In this document: positions 56,564 to 64,000 of the stretch, one piece after another | Numbering within the stretch: position 1 is the stretch's first letter | How the letters are laid out: each line of letters begins with the position of its first letter | DNA from: an uncultured Saccharospirillaceae bacterium | GTDB lineage: Bacteria; Pseudomonadota; Gammaproteobacteria; Pseudomonadales; Oceanobacteraceae | Direction: 5' to 3' | Length of the DNA: 64,000 bases | NCBI GenBank assembly: GCA_947499545.1 | Contig: CANMOZ010000001.1 | Span: forward strand, 558,001-622,000 | The notes under the pieces: model-generated | The model's input: only the letters and a program-made list of their open reading frames with translations | Told to the model about the DNA's origin: nothing | The model's database searches: none | Translations under genes and position numbers: made by a program

Positions 56564-56714
56564 AGAGGCTCCCAAGCTGTACGGAGCACCACCCCTTATG
56601 AAATAGACTCGCCGCCACGAGATTCCTAAGGGCCGATCTCGTTAAAGCATAGTTCATGTGGTGTGAGACGTTACAACTTCTGCGCCTCAAGCAATGGCTG
56701 AATTCAGCGACGCG

Positions 56715-58244
56715 TTAGTTCTTTGGCTTTCTCGCCAAAAAAAGCTGATATGCCGGGTTGTCCGACTCCTCGCAATAGGCGTAGCCTATCTCATCAGCCG
56801 CTTCTGAGAAACGTTTTAAATCGCTTTCAGGCACCTGCAAACCAACCAAAACCCTTCCGTACGCCGCTCCGTGGTTACGATAATGAAACAGTGAAATATT
56901 CCAAGTTTGCCCCAGCCGCTCCAGGAAATTCATTAACGCACCAGGACGTTCTGGAAACTCAAATCGGTATAAGCGCTCATCCGTCACTTGCGGAGGCGGA
57001 TGCCCGCCGACCATGTGACGCACATGATACTTAGCGGTATCATCATCGCTTAAATCCATCACCGAATAACCCGCATCTTGCAGCTTCTGGATCAACTCAG
57101 AGCGTGATTCGTCTCGATCGAGCTTAATACCAACGTATATTTGAGCAGCGTCTTCATCGGCAAAACGATAATTAAACTCAGTGATTGCTCGCTTACCTAA
57201 AAGTTTGCAGAACGCTCTAAAGCTACCCGGTTTCTCATTGATGGTCACCGCCAAAATGACTTCACGACCTTCCCCAACTTCTGCTACCTCGGCAATGTAA
57301 CGCAAGCGGTCGAAATTAACGTTAGCGCCACTCAATACGGCTGCTAACCGCTGATTCGGCTGTTCAGTACGCTGTGAGTATTTTTTCAGTCCCGCAAGCG
57401 CCAGAGCACCTGAGGGTTCAGCAATTGCACGCGTTTCAACGAAAAGATCTTTGATGGCTGCACAGATTTCATCCGGTGAAACTTGGATGACTTCATCCAC
57501 ATATTGCTGACAAAGTGGCCACGTGTGACTGCCCGTTTGAGCCACAGCAACACCATCCGCAAAGATGCCCACTTGAGGTAAACGGACCAATGACTGAGCT
57601 TTAAGAGCCGCTGCCAAAGATGCTGATTCTGTCGATTCAACACCAATGATTTTCGTTTGCGGGTTCAAGTATTTAACGTAGGTCGCAACACCCGCGATCA
57701 GCCCACCGCCACCGACAGGTAAGAAGATAGCGTCTAACTGGTTTCCTGCCTGGCGCATCATTTCAACACCCACCGTTCCCTGCCCTGCGATTACTTCAGG
57801 ATCATCATAGGGATGGATGTAAGTTAATCCTTCAGCCTGCACAAGCGACTGGGAGTAAGCAAAAGCCTCATCAAAGGTATCTCCGATGAGCCGCACATCG
57901 GCCCCATGCGCTTTGACGGAGTTAACTTTAATGTCGGGTGTGGTTTTAGGCATCACAATCACGGCTTTTAAACCTAGATGCTTGGCCGCTACCGCAACCC
58001 CCTGCGCATGGTTCCCGGCTGAAGCTGCAATAATGCCTCGTTTTTTTTCATCGTCATCAAGCTGACGAATTCGGTTGTAAGCGCCCCTAATTTTAAAACT
58101 GAACACACTCTGGAGGTCTTCACGCTTGATCATTACTTGCTGTTGCAAGCGTTCAGATAAAATGGGAGCCGCTTGCAAAGGGGTTTCCTTTGCAACTGCG
58201 TACACGTCGGCTAAGAGTATGCGCTTGACCACCTCGTCAGTCAT
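56715..58244 (-). CDS. ilvA: Biosynthetic threonine ammonia-lyase
   Basis: The 509-residue protein has the PLP-lysine motif SVFSFKIRGAYNRI (Lys51), AASAGNHAQGVAVAAKHLGL, VGGGGLIAGVATYVK, and two C-terminal ACT-like regulatory domains starting near residues 330 and 425. It deaminates threonine to 2-oxobutanoate for isoleucine synthesis and is normally inhibited by isoleucine through the ACT-like domains. Length matches the long biosynthetic form, not the short catabolic one. It is divergent from rpiA, an arrangement common in gammaproteobacteria. Confidence 0.95.
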   Translation of the reverse strand: MTDEVVKRILLADVYAVAKETPLQAAPILSERLQQQVMIKREDLQSVFSFKIRGAYNRIRQLDDDEKKRGIIAASAGNHAQGVAVAAKHLGLKAVIVMPKTTPDIKVNSVKAHGADVRLIGDTFDEAFAYSQSLVQAEGLTYIHPYDDPEVIAGQGTVGVEMMRQAGNQLDAIFLPVGGGGLIAGVATYVKYLNPQTKIIGVESTESASLAAALKAQSLVRLPQVGIFADGVAVAQTGSHTWPLCQQYVDEVIQVSPDEICAAIKDLFVETRAIAEPSGALALAGLKKYSQRTEQPNQRLAAVLSGANVNFDRLRYIAEVAEVGEGREVILAVTINEKPGSFRAFCKLLGKRAITEFNYRFADEDAAQIYVGIKLDRDESRSELIQKLQDAGYSVMDLSDDDTAKYHVRHMVGGHPPPQVTDERLYRFEFPERPGALMNFLERLGQTWNISLFHYRNHGAAYGRVLVGLQVPESDLKRFSEAADEIGYAYCEESDNPAYQLFLARKPKN

Positions 58245-58501
58245 GATTGATTCCTACTGCGTTTTATATGTATACAAGGTCTACTGTGTGAGTGAGGTTC
58301 AGCTTCTCATTTGAAGCGTGGTTTTTTGTCACTCACTTGTCCAATTGGCCTTCTCCCTTTCATCCCCAAATCGGTTTCATCCTGAAAGTGCCCAAGGACA
58401 GCAGACTTCAATTTCCTTTATAATGCATGTTCTTCAAGATCGGATAAAGCCCGCCGACCATTGGGCTGTGTTTATCGTCACTGGCAAAGGGAATAGGTAC
58501 C

Positions 58502-59212
58502 ATGTCGGACCATTCGCAACAGGCAGCACCCTCCCAGGATGCGCTCAAACAGCAAGTCGCTGACAGGGCCATTGAGCATATTCGCCCTCACCTAGAATCC
58601 AGCACCATTCTAGGGATTGGCACCGGGTCAACCACCAACTTATTCATTGATGCTCTGGCCAAATTTAAGGGGCACTTTGATGGAGCCGTCGCCAGTTCTG
58701 ACGTATCCGCTAAACGCTTACAGCAACATGGCATTCCCGTATACGATCTCAACGCGGTTGGTCAGGTCCCTTTTTATATTGATGGTGCTGACGAAGTCAC
58801 GCCCCATCTAACGATGACAAAAGGCGGTGGTGCAGCGCTGACTCGCGAAAAAATCTTAGCCACTTGCGCGTCGCACTTTATTTGCCTGGTTGATGAATCA
58901 AAACAAGTGGATGTATTAGGGGGCTTCCCAATCCCAATTGAAGTTATCCCGATGGCTCGTTCCTATGTTGCGCGTGAAATTGTTAAACGAGGAGGTGACC
59001 CGGTCTACCGTCAAGGCGTCACGACAGACAACGGCAATGTCATTTTGGATGTCTACGGATGGGTCATTGAAGATCCGGAAGCATTAGAGGCAGAACTGAA
59101 TCAGTTAACAGGCCAAGTCACCAACGGTCTTTTTGCCAAACGTCGAGCAGATACTCTTATCGTTGCTGGCAGCTCAGGCATTGAGACCTACAGCGCACCT
59201 AAAGATGTTTAA
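58502..59212 (+). CDS. rpiA: Ribose-5-phosphate isomerase A
   Basis: The 236-residue protein has the RpiA motifs [45 protein letters not shown] and ALTREKI, with the catalytic acid and lysine in place. It interconverts ribose-5-phosphate and ribulose-5-phosphate in the pentose phosphate pathway. A polar N-terminal extension of about 17 residues precedes the core, common in related gammaproteobacteria. The 257 bases before it hold the divergent ilvA/rpiA promoters. Confidence 0.96.
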   Translation: MSDHSQQAAPSQDALKQQVADRAIEHIRPHLESSTILGIGTGSTTNLFIDALAKFKGHFDGAVASSDVSAKRLQQHGIPVYDLNAVGQVPFYIDGADEVTPHLTMTKGGGAALTREKILATCASHFICLVDESKQVDVLGGFPIPIEVIPMARSYVAREIVKRGGDPVYRQGVTTDNGNVILDVYGWVIEDPEALEAELNQLTGQVTNGLFAKRRADTLIVAGSSGIETYSAPKDV

Positions 59213-59291
59213 ATAATGGGATAGGGATTTTGGAAGCACTGGGAAAGGAATCCCGCTGTAAGCAACAATCCGTTTCTTTCTTGGGTCAATA

Positions 59292-59834
59292 TTATGGACC
59301 TGAACTGAAGGCTTTGACCGTTTTATACGTCGCCTGCAAGACCTTCACATCCGGTTGTGCTCGATGTGCCGGCAGTTGCAAACTGGCGGCAACGTCCGCT
59401 TTGCAAATCGCCCACTGCCGACTCTCTTCTTCCGTTAACAGCTCTTCAATGGAGGCCATTTTAAACTCTGGCAATTGATTGACCTCACTGAATAACCGGT
59501 GCACCCACGAAAAGTCATAATGCCAAGCGTCAGAATAAAGGGTTTTCCCTTTCAGTTCTTGATTAAGCCACTCCGCTACTGCTAACACCGATAAACCTTC
59601 TTGTATAAGCTGAGATCGGGATAAACCATGCAAACGCTCAGCGTCATCAGACCAATGTGTCCAAGTCTCTAATGGGCAAATCAAGCACGATTCCAAGGAT
59701 TCATCTTCACGAGCAAAGGCGACTTCAATCGGGTAGCTCCCAGCTCCAAAGCCTGATGCCTCCACATCAATGAACCAAGGCGTTATCAACCGAGTTGATT
59801 CATCTTTTGTCTCACCGGCTTCAGCAGGGGTCAC
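59292..59834 (-). CDS. DEDDh-type 3'-5' exonuclease-like protein
   Basis: The protein of up to 180 residues has WFIDVEASGFGAGSYPIEVA (Exo I with Asp and Glu), YSDAWHYDFSWV (Exo II) and HRAQPDVKVLQ (Exo III with His and Asp), so all DEDDh residues are present. Relatives include RNase T and the DnaQ proofreading fold. The start is uncertain: the GTG at 59834 has AGGAG twelve bases upstream, and a TTG inside would also work. Substrate (RNA or DNA) cannot be told. It is convergent with rpiA. Confidence 0.78.
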   Translation of the reverse strand: MTPAEAGETKDESTRLITPWFIDVEASGFGAGSYPIEVAFAREDESLESCLICPLETWTHWSDDAERLHGLSRSQLIQEGLSVLAVAEWLNQELKGKTLYSDAWHYDFSWVHRLFSEVNQLPEFKMASIEELLTEEESRQWAICKADVAASLQLPAHRAQPDVKVLQATYKTVKAFSSGP

Positions 59835-60003
59835 AATAATGAGGCACTCCTAATTTAGCGGGAACATTTATTTAGGGTCATGGCGATTCAAGCAGTGTAG
59901 GAATGTAACATTCAAACACTTTCAAATATCAATGAAAGGGGCAACCATTTCGGGGGACTCTAGCCTGCATAGTATTTTAAATCAACCTAGCCAACCGGAG
60001 TGG

Positions 60004-61764
60004 TTAGCCAAGTTCGCGGATAGAAGCGGGCGTGACTCGAATGACCTCTGCAGCCGTAGTGACGCCTTCTGCAACTTTTTGCGCACCTGCCAACCTCAAG
60101 GTATGCATACCGTCTTTCATAGCAAGATTACGCAATCGAGCAATATCCACGTCACTCGTGATTAAACCGGCCATCGAATCAGACATGGTCATCACTTCAT
60201 AGACACCTGCTCGACCCAAGAATCCTGTATTTCGACATTGCAAACAGCCAACCGGCTCAAAGACTTGCTTCGGCATTGGGACTTTCCAAGGACGCGTAAT
60301 GATTTTCCATTCATCCTCTTTCAGATCGCCTGGGGCTTTACAGTTTGGACAAAGCAAGCGCACTAACCGCTGGGCCATAATGCCCAACAGTGCCGAACGA
60401 ATTAAATAGGAGGGAACGCCAATATCCAATAAACGCGTGATCGCTGAAGGCGCATCGTTAGTGTGTAATGTTGATAACACCAAATGCCCTGTTAAAGCTG
60501 CCTGAACGGCCATTTCAGCGGTTTCAAGATCCCGAATCTCACCCACCATGATGATGTCAGGGTCTTGCCTCAACAAAGAACGAATACCACTGGCAAAGTC
60601 TAAATCGATGTTGTGCTGCACCTGCATTTGATTAAACGAGGGTTCAATTAATTCAATAGGGTCTTCTACAGTACAGACATTGACTTCAGGCGTAGCCAAG
60701 CTTTTTAAGGTTGAGTACAACGTGGTGGTTTTACCCGAACCCGTTGGCCCAGTCACCAATACAATACCCGCGCTGTGATGAACCATATCCTGCCAACGCT
60801 GGCGTTCGTCTTTTCGAAAGCCCAATTCGGAAAAGCTTCTTAATAAAACTTCTGGATCAAAAATCCGCATAACCAACTTTTCACCAAAGGCAGTTGGCAT
60901 TGTGGATAAACGCAGTTCGACTTCATCTCCGTCCGGGCCACGCGTTTTTAGACGGCTGTCTTGAGGCCGCCTTTTTTCCGCTATGTTCATGCGGCCAAGC
61001 GATTTTATTCGACTGGTAATGGCAGCACCGACTTGTGCTGGAAGATCATAGACTTTGTGTAATACCCCATCGATCCGAAAACGTAAATGACAAAGCTCAC
61101 GTCGTGGTTCCAAATGAATATCACTGGCCCGCTGTTCAAAGGCGTAACCAAACAACCAGTCCACTATGCGGACTACGTGCTCATCATCGGCCTCTAACGC
61201 CCCTCCTGAGCCCAGCTCCAAAATTGACTCAATGCTATTGAGTGCCCGTTTTCCATGCTGTTCGGTCGCACCCGCAATCGACTGGGCCAGTGTAAAAAAT
61301 TCGACCGTATAACGGGCGATGTCTGATGGTGCCGCTAACACCCGGTGAATAGGTCGTCGGTTAATGTGTTCAATATCACTGACCCAGGTGGTTACACCGG
61401 GGTCAGCACATGCGATGGTGACGTGATCGGGCGTCACCTCAACCGGTAAAATATGATGTATTTGGGCAAATTTAAACGACATCGCTTGAGTAATAGACCC
61501 CACCTTAATTTTGAGGGGGTCTATGTGTACCCAGGGCATTTTATATCGTTCAGAGAGCCACTCAACAAGACCCTCTTCTGTGAATGGATGCCCTGTCATT
61601 CGATTGATGTATTGCTGATCCGCAATCCAAGTCACAGGGTGTTGGCGTTCTCGAGAAGTCGATTTGGGTAGAGACAAGAGTTCCAGTTTGTCTTCTTGGG
61701 TTATTAGGCCGTCTTTTACTAGCCATTCGGCTAGACTCATCAGTGACAAACGTGGTTCAGACAC
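60004..61764 (-). CDS. GspE/PilB-family secretion ATPase, orphan
   Basis: The 586-residue protein has an N-terminal MshEN-like domain (LAEWLVKDGLITQEDKLELL), a middle domain, and the hexameric ATPase core with Walker A GPTGSGKTTT near 345, Walker B DPDIIMVGEIRD and CPNC...CLQC zinc cysteines. Start is GTG with GGGGA eight bases upstream. GspE powers type II secretion; PilB powers pilus extension. Length and the zinc motif fit GspE. No other secretion or pilus gene is in the window, so it may serve the main type II system from outside its operon, or act elsewhere. Confidence 0.88.
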   Translation of the reverse strand: MSEPRLSLMSLAEWLVKDGLITQEDKLELLSLPKSTSRERQHPVTWIADQQYINRMTGHPFTEEGLVEWLSERYKMPWVHIDPLKIKVGSITQAMSFKFAQIHHILPVEVTPDHVTIACADPGVTTWVSDIEHINRRPIHRVLAAPSDIARYTVEFFTLAQSIAGATEQHGKRALNSIESILELGSGGALEADDEHVVRIVDWLFGYAFEQRASDIHLEPRRELCHLRFRIDGVLHKVYDLPAQVGAAITSRIKSLGRMNIAEKRRPQDSRLKTRGPDGDEVELRLSTMPTAFGEKLVMRIFDPEVLLRSFSELGFRKDERQRWQDMVHHSAGIVLVTGPTGSGKTTTLYSTLKSLATPEVNVCTVEDPIELIEPSFNQMQVQHNIDLDFASGIRSLLRQDPDIIMVGEIRDLETAEMAVQAALTGHLVLSTLHTNDAPSAITRLLDIGVPSYLIRSALLGIMAQRLVRLLCPNCKAPGDLKEDEWKIITRPWKVPMPKQVFEPVGCLQCRNTGFLGRAGVYEVMTMSDSMAGLITSDVDIARLRNLAMKDGMHTLRLAGAQKVAEGVTTAAEVIRVTPASIRELG

Positions 61765-61906
61765 CGAACACTTCCCCTTCTATCCAAATGACGGCTTGCT
61801 CATCTGGGTGATTTAATTTTTGATGCGAATCACTTAAGTCTAGGGCTTACCCCTAGGGTTTCCATGGGCACGATGCGAAGTCTACCAAGGTAGAGGGTTG
61901 TCATGT

Positions 61907-62833
61907 TTAGCCCAAACCTTTTATGGGAGCCATGGTAGCCGCATTGCGCACCTTAGCAAGCAGCTTTTGTCCTAGAGCTTGAACGGCATCATGTTTTTTA
62001 AACTGATTTGACAAGCACTGATCTAATAACGACTGAATGCGATCATTGGGATAGGCCCTTACCCACTGATAAACAGGTTCATTACCCTTTTTACCTGACT
62101 GAGTGGTGGGTTGATTGTTTCCTATTACAAAATAATGGAAGCGCAAATACTCAAGCCCCCAGATGACATCGGCAATCGACTGACAAGGGGCTTGTATCCG
62201 TTCCTCGGCTAGCGCCTCCCATTGATTGATATCCATCAACCGATACCCTCTCTCGGCTTTACTTATGCTGGAGGGTAAAAGCGGTAGCTCTTGAGTCAAT
62301 GCTTCTGCTGCTAACCAAATATCAGTCTCTGAACCTGCCTTTAACTCAAGCTCAATTTCAGATATGCATTCTTCATGACCCTCTTGAGGCAAAAATACTT
62401 TACCCGTATCGACAACGATTTCGATGGCTTCCGGTGATTTAGGATCAACCCAGAGCGTACGTTCAAAATCGGTCTGAAATAAGGGGACGACGTCTTCCCA
62501 ATGAATCCCAGGTAGCACGCTTTCATTTGCTACCTTAGTCAGTAACTCCAGGTTCAAGGTTGGTTGATCCAATGACCATTCCCACTCTTGGCGTTGATGC
62601 AATCCTTGCTCACTGCTTCCCTGAGTTTTAAAGGTTTGCAACCATTGTTGCCCCAAACGACGAATCCTCAATGCACAAGTTGCTTGATTCAAAGCTAAGT
62701 CAGGCGTATCCAAATATTGATTGCTAACTTGGACACTGGCCTTTTGCTCCAACCCACACCGTTGAAGCCGCTCTGCTATTTGGTCTCTCGCATTAGGTGG
62801 AAACCACAGTTTTAATTCAACTTCATTTGGCAT
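61907..62833 (-). CDS. CYTH-domain triphosphatase (YgiF-like)
   Basis: The protein opens with NEVELKLWFPP, the ExExK signature of the CYTH tunnel-fold, followed by NQYLDTPDLALNQATCALRI and QTFKTQGSSEQGLHQRQEWE. CYTH enzymes such as YgiF cleave inorganic triphosphate. The last 100 residues are helical and may be a short CHAD-like part; the full CHAD domain of E. coli YgiF is missing, since 308 residues is much shorter than the usual 430 or so. Function is probably the same. Confidence 0.82.
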   Translation of the reverse strand: MPNEVELKLWFPPNARDQIAERLQRCGLEQKASVQVSNQYLDTPDLALNQATCALRIRRLGQQWLQTFKTQGSSEQGLHQRQEWEWSLDQPTLNLELLTKVANESVLPGIHWEDVVPLFQTDFERTLWVDPKSPEAIEIVVDTGKVFLPQEGHEECISEIELELKAGSETDIWLAAEALTQELPLLPSSISKAERGYRLMDINQWEALAEERIQAPCQSIADVIWGLEYLRFHYFVIGNNQPTTQSGKKGNEPVYQWVRAYPNDRIQSLLDQCLSNQFKKHDAVQALGQKLLAKVRNAATMAPIKGLG

Positions 62834-62886
62834 ACAAAACTCATCAGAAACAGAGAATCAATCGAAGCATTAATAAGAGATGTCAA

Positions 62887-63663
62887 TCACTTAACCGGAG
62901 GGTCGTACTCACCTTCCAACATCGCATTTGCGATCTTTTTCAATCTCCCTTCTTGCTTAAGCTTATTGTACCCTTTTTCGAAGGCCGACACCCATCGGTT
63001 TAATTCTTTGGATTTTTTTGAAAATAAGACATAGTAGTCGGCTTTTTGAACAACAAAGGGAATAACTCGCAAGTGATCTACCTTGTCTGAGTGATACTTT
63101 CTTGCTAGCACCATCATTGTCTCAGGCACCCCTATAATCAGATCCACCTTATCCGTCAATAAACGTTCCAAACTCTCTGCGTCCGATGAAGAGGTTTGTA
63201 TACGAAATTTATATTCGGTCTTAGCTTTTTCAAAAGCATCACCATAGAAATACCCCAATGTTACGCCTAATCGATGAGGTTTCATGTCTTCGTAACCGTT
63301 GATCGAAAACTCATGAGCAGAGGTATGCAACAGAACTTCTTCGACCACAAATAAGGGTTGAGATAGCACAAAGTCTTGTTCACGCTCAGAGGACTTTGAC
63401 CATAAAAACGTTGCATCGTATTTACCCGACTTTGTCATTTTTAATGCTCGGTTATCAGGTATAAAGTCAAACTCCACACCAATATTGGACTCTTTAAATA
63501 TTTCAACGACCATGTGAGAAGCCGCACCAAAATGCTTTGCTGTCGGTGCTTGATAGGGAGGCCATTCACTGTTGGTTATTCTAATGACAGGGTCCCCAAA
63601 GGAAGATAAAATAATGGCCACCCACCCGAGCCAACATATAAAAAAGTATTTCAAAAAAGACAT
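62887..63663 (-). CDS. Periplasmic solute-binding-like protein (SBP_bac_3 type)
   Basis: The 258-residue protein has a signal peptide (about 1-23) and a type II periplasmic-binding fold: VIRITNSEWPPYQAPTAKHF, VVEIFKESNIGVEFDFIPDN, and LERLLTDKVDLIIGVPETMM. Proteins like this bind amino acids or other small solutes. No ABC permease or ATPase gene is nearby, so it may be a sensor-linked or scavenging protein. A second, related but diverged gene lies just upstream, cut by the window edge. Confidence 0.82.
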   Translation of the reverse strand: MSFLKYFFICWLGWVAIILSSFGDPVIRITNSEWPPYQAPTAKHFGAASHMVVEIFKESNIGVEFDFIPDNRALKMTKSGKYDATFLWSKSSEREQDFVLSQPLFVVEEVLLHTSAHEFSINGYEDMKPHRLGVTLGYFYGDAFEKAKTEYKFRIQTSSSDAESLERLLTDKVDLIIGVPETMMVLARKYHSDKVDHLRVIPFVVQKADYYVLFSKKSKELNRWVSAFEKGYNKLKQEGRLKKIANAMLEGEYDPPVK

Positions 63664-63731
63664 ATTTTCTCCTTTAACTCATCCTCTCAGAAACCAGCGC
63701 CACCTCATTGATGCAATTGCTGAAGGCATAT

Positions 63732-64000
63732 CTATTCATTATCTCCTGGAGCAGGATCATAAAAACCATTTAGCGTTTCCATCGTCATACGATCCACTTC
63801 ACCAGAACGTTCTAACGCTTTTATTTCTTGATTAAACAATTCAATTAATTTATCTGTTAAAGCATTATTTTTATTAAAGAGAACATGCTGGTTATTCGTA
63901 TAAATGGGTTCTTTCGATAACCTTAAAAAGGATACGCTGTCAGGGTACAATCGTCTGGCCAGGCTCATACCAACCAAATTGTTTACCAAAAACACATCAA
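63732..64000 (-). CDS. Second solute-binding-like protein, partial (N-terminus beyond right edge)
   Basis: The visible C-terminal 88 or so residues read VFLVNNLVGMSLARRLYPDS and later LIELFNQEIKALERSGEVDR, the usual last part of SBP_bac_3 proteins, where a catch helix is followed by a basic tail. A GTG at 63995 is most likely an internal valine, since the frame stays open to the edge. The gene is 68 bases upstream of the complete one and in the same direction, so the two are probably tandem relatives. Confidence 0.68.
   Translation of the reverse strand, partial: DVFLVNNLVGMSLARRLYPDSVSFLRLSKEPIYTNNQHVLFNKNNALTDKLIELFNQEIKALERSGEVDRMTMETLNGFYDPAPGDNE

Overview
The window looks like chromosome of a Gram-negative gammaproteobacterium, probably a marine, Oceanospirillales-like one. 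This is inferred from the protein styles (glycine cleavage system, biosynthetic threonine deaminase, RpiA, GspE, methyl-accepting receptor, SpvB/YD-repeat toxin, MbnP/MbnH pair) and from an RfaH-type ops element; no rRNA or other decisive marker is present. Base composition changes along the window. The first 18 kb is very AT-rich, as is usual for surface-polysaccharide loci, and the last 9 kb is clearly more GC-rich.

1-18.4 kb: one long minus-strand surface-polysaccharide operon that runs off the left edge. In transcription order it encodes a UDP-uronate 4-epimerase-like protein, a TviB-type nucleotide-sugar dehydrogenase, RfbF and RfbG (CDP-4-keto-6-deoxyglucose), an RmlC-like epimerase, a C-methyltransferase, a DegT aminotransferase, a NeuD-like acyltransferase, a CmcI-like methyltransferase, several glycosyltransferases, a PglK-like ABC flippase, a Wzy-like membrane protein and an AsnB-type amidotransferase. 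The genes overlap or nearly touch. A perfect 12-base ops core between two hairpins lies upstream, so RfaH-type antitermination is likely. The enzymes suggest a branched 3-C-methyl-4-acylamido-6-deoxyhexose plus an amidated uronic acid.

19.5-31.1 kb, plus strand: gcvT-gcvH-gcvP; a secreted zinc metalloprotease preceded by a separate gene that looks like its propeptide; an intergenic region with a candidate minus-strand small RNA; and an mbnP-mbnH-outer-membrane-barrel cluster for metal handling.

31.1-42.1 kb: a minus-strand glycolipid-modification operon (half-size GDT1 protein, GT39 transferase, PAP2 phosphatase, GT2-GtrA fusion), small exported proteins, a LysR regulator, a decayed IS6-family element with both ends recognisable, a HemL-like class III aminotransferase, a 147-bp element with IS6-type ends, and topB.

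42.1-54.9 kb: a toxin island between two decayed copies of the same IS3-family transposase end. It holds a Sec-exported 2173-residue SpvB/FG-GAP/YD-repeat protein with a HINT domain and a C-terminal HYD1-type ADP-ribosyltransferase-like toxin, a second exported 1123-residue protein with possible TcA-like features, and small candidate immunity genes downstream. This is the most unusual locus in the window.

55-64 kb: housekeeping genes (chemoreceptor, ilvA, rpiA, an exonuclease, an orphan gspE-like ATPase, a CYTH triphosphatase and two solute-binding-like proteins, the last cut by the right edge).
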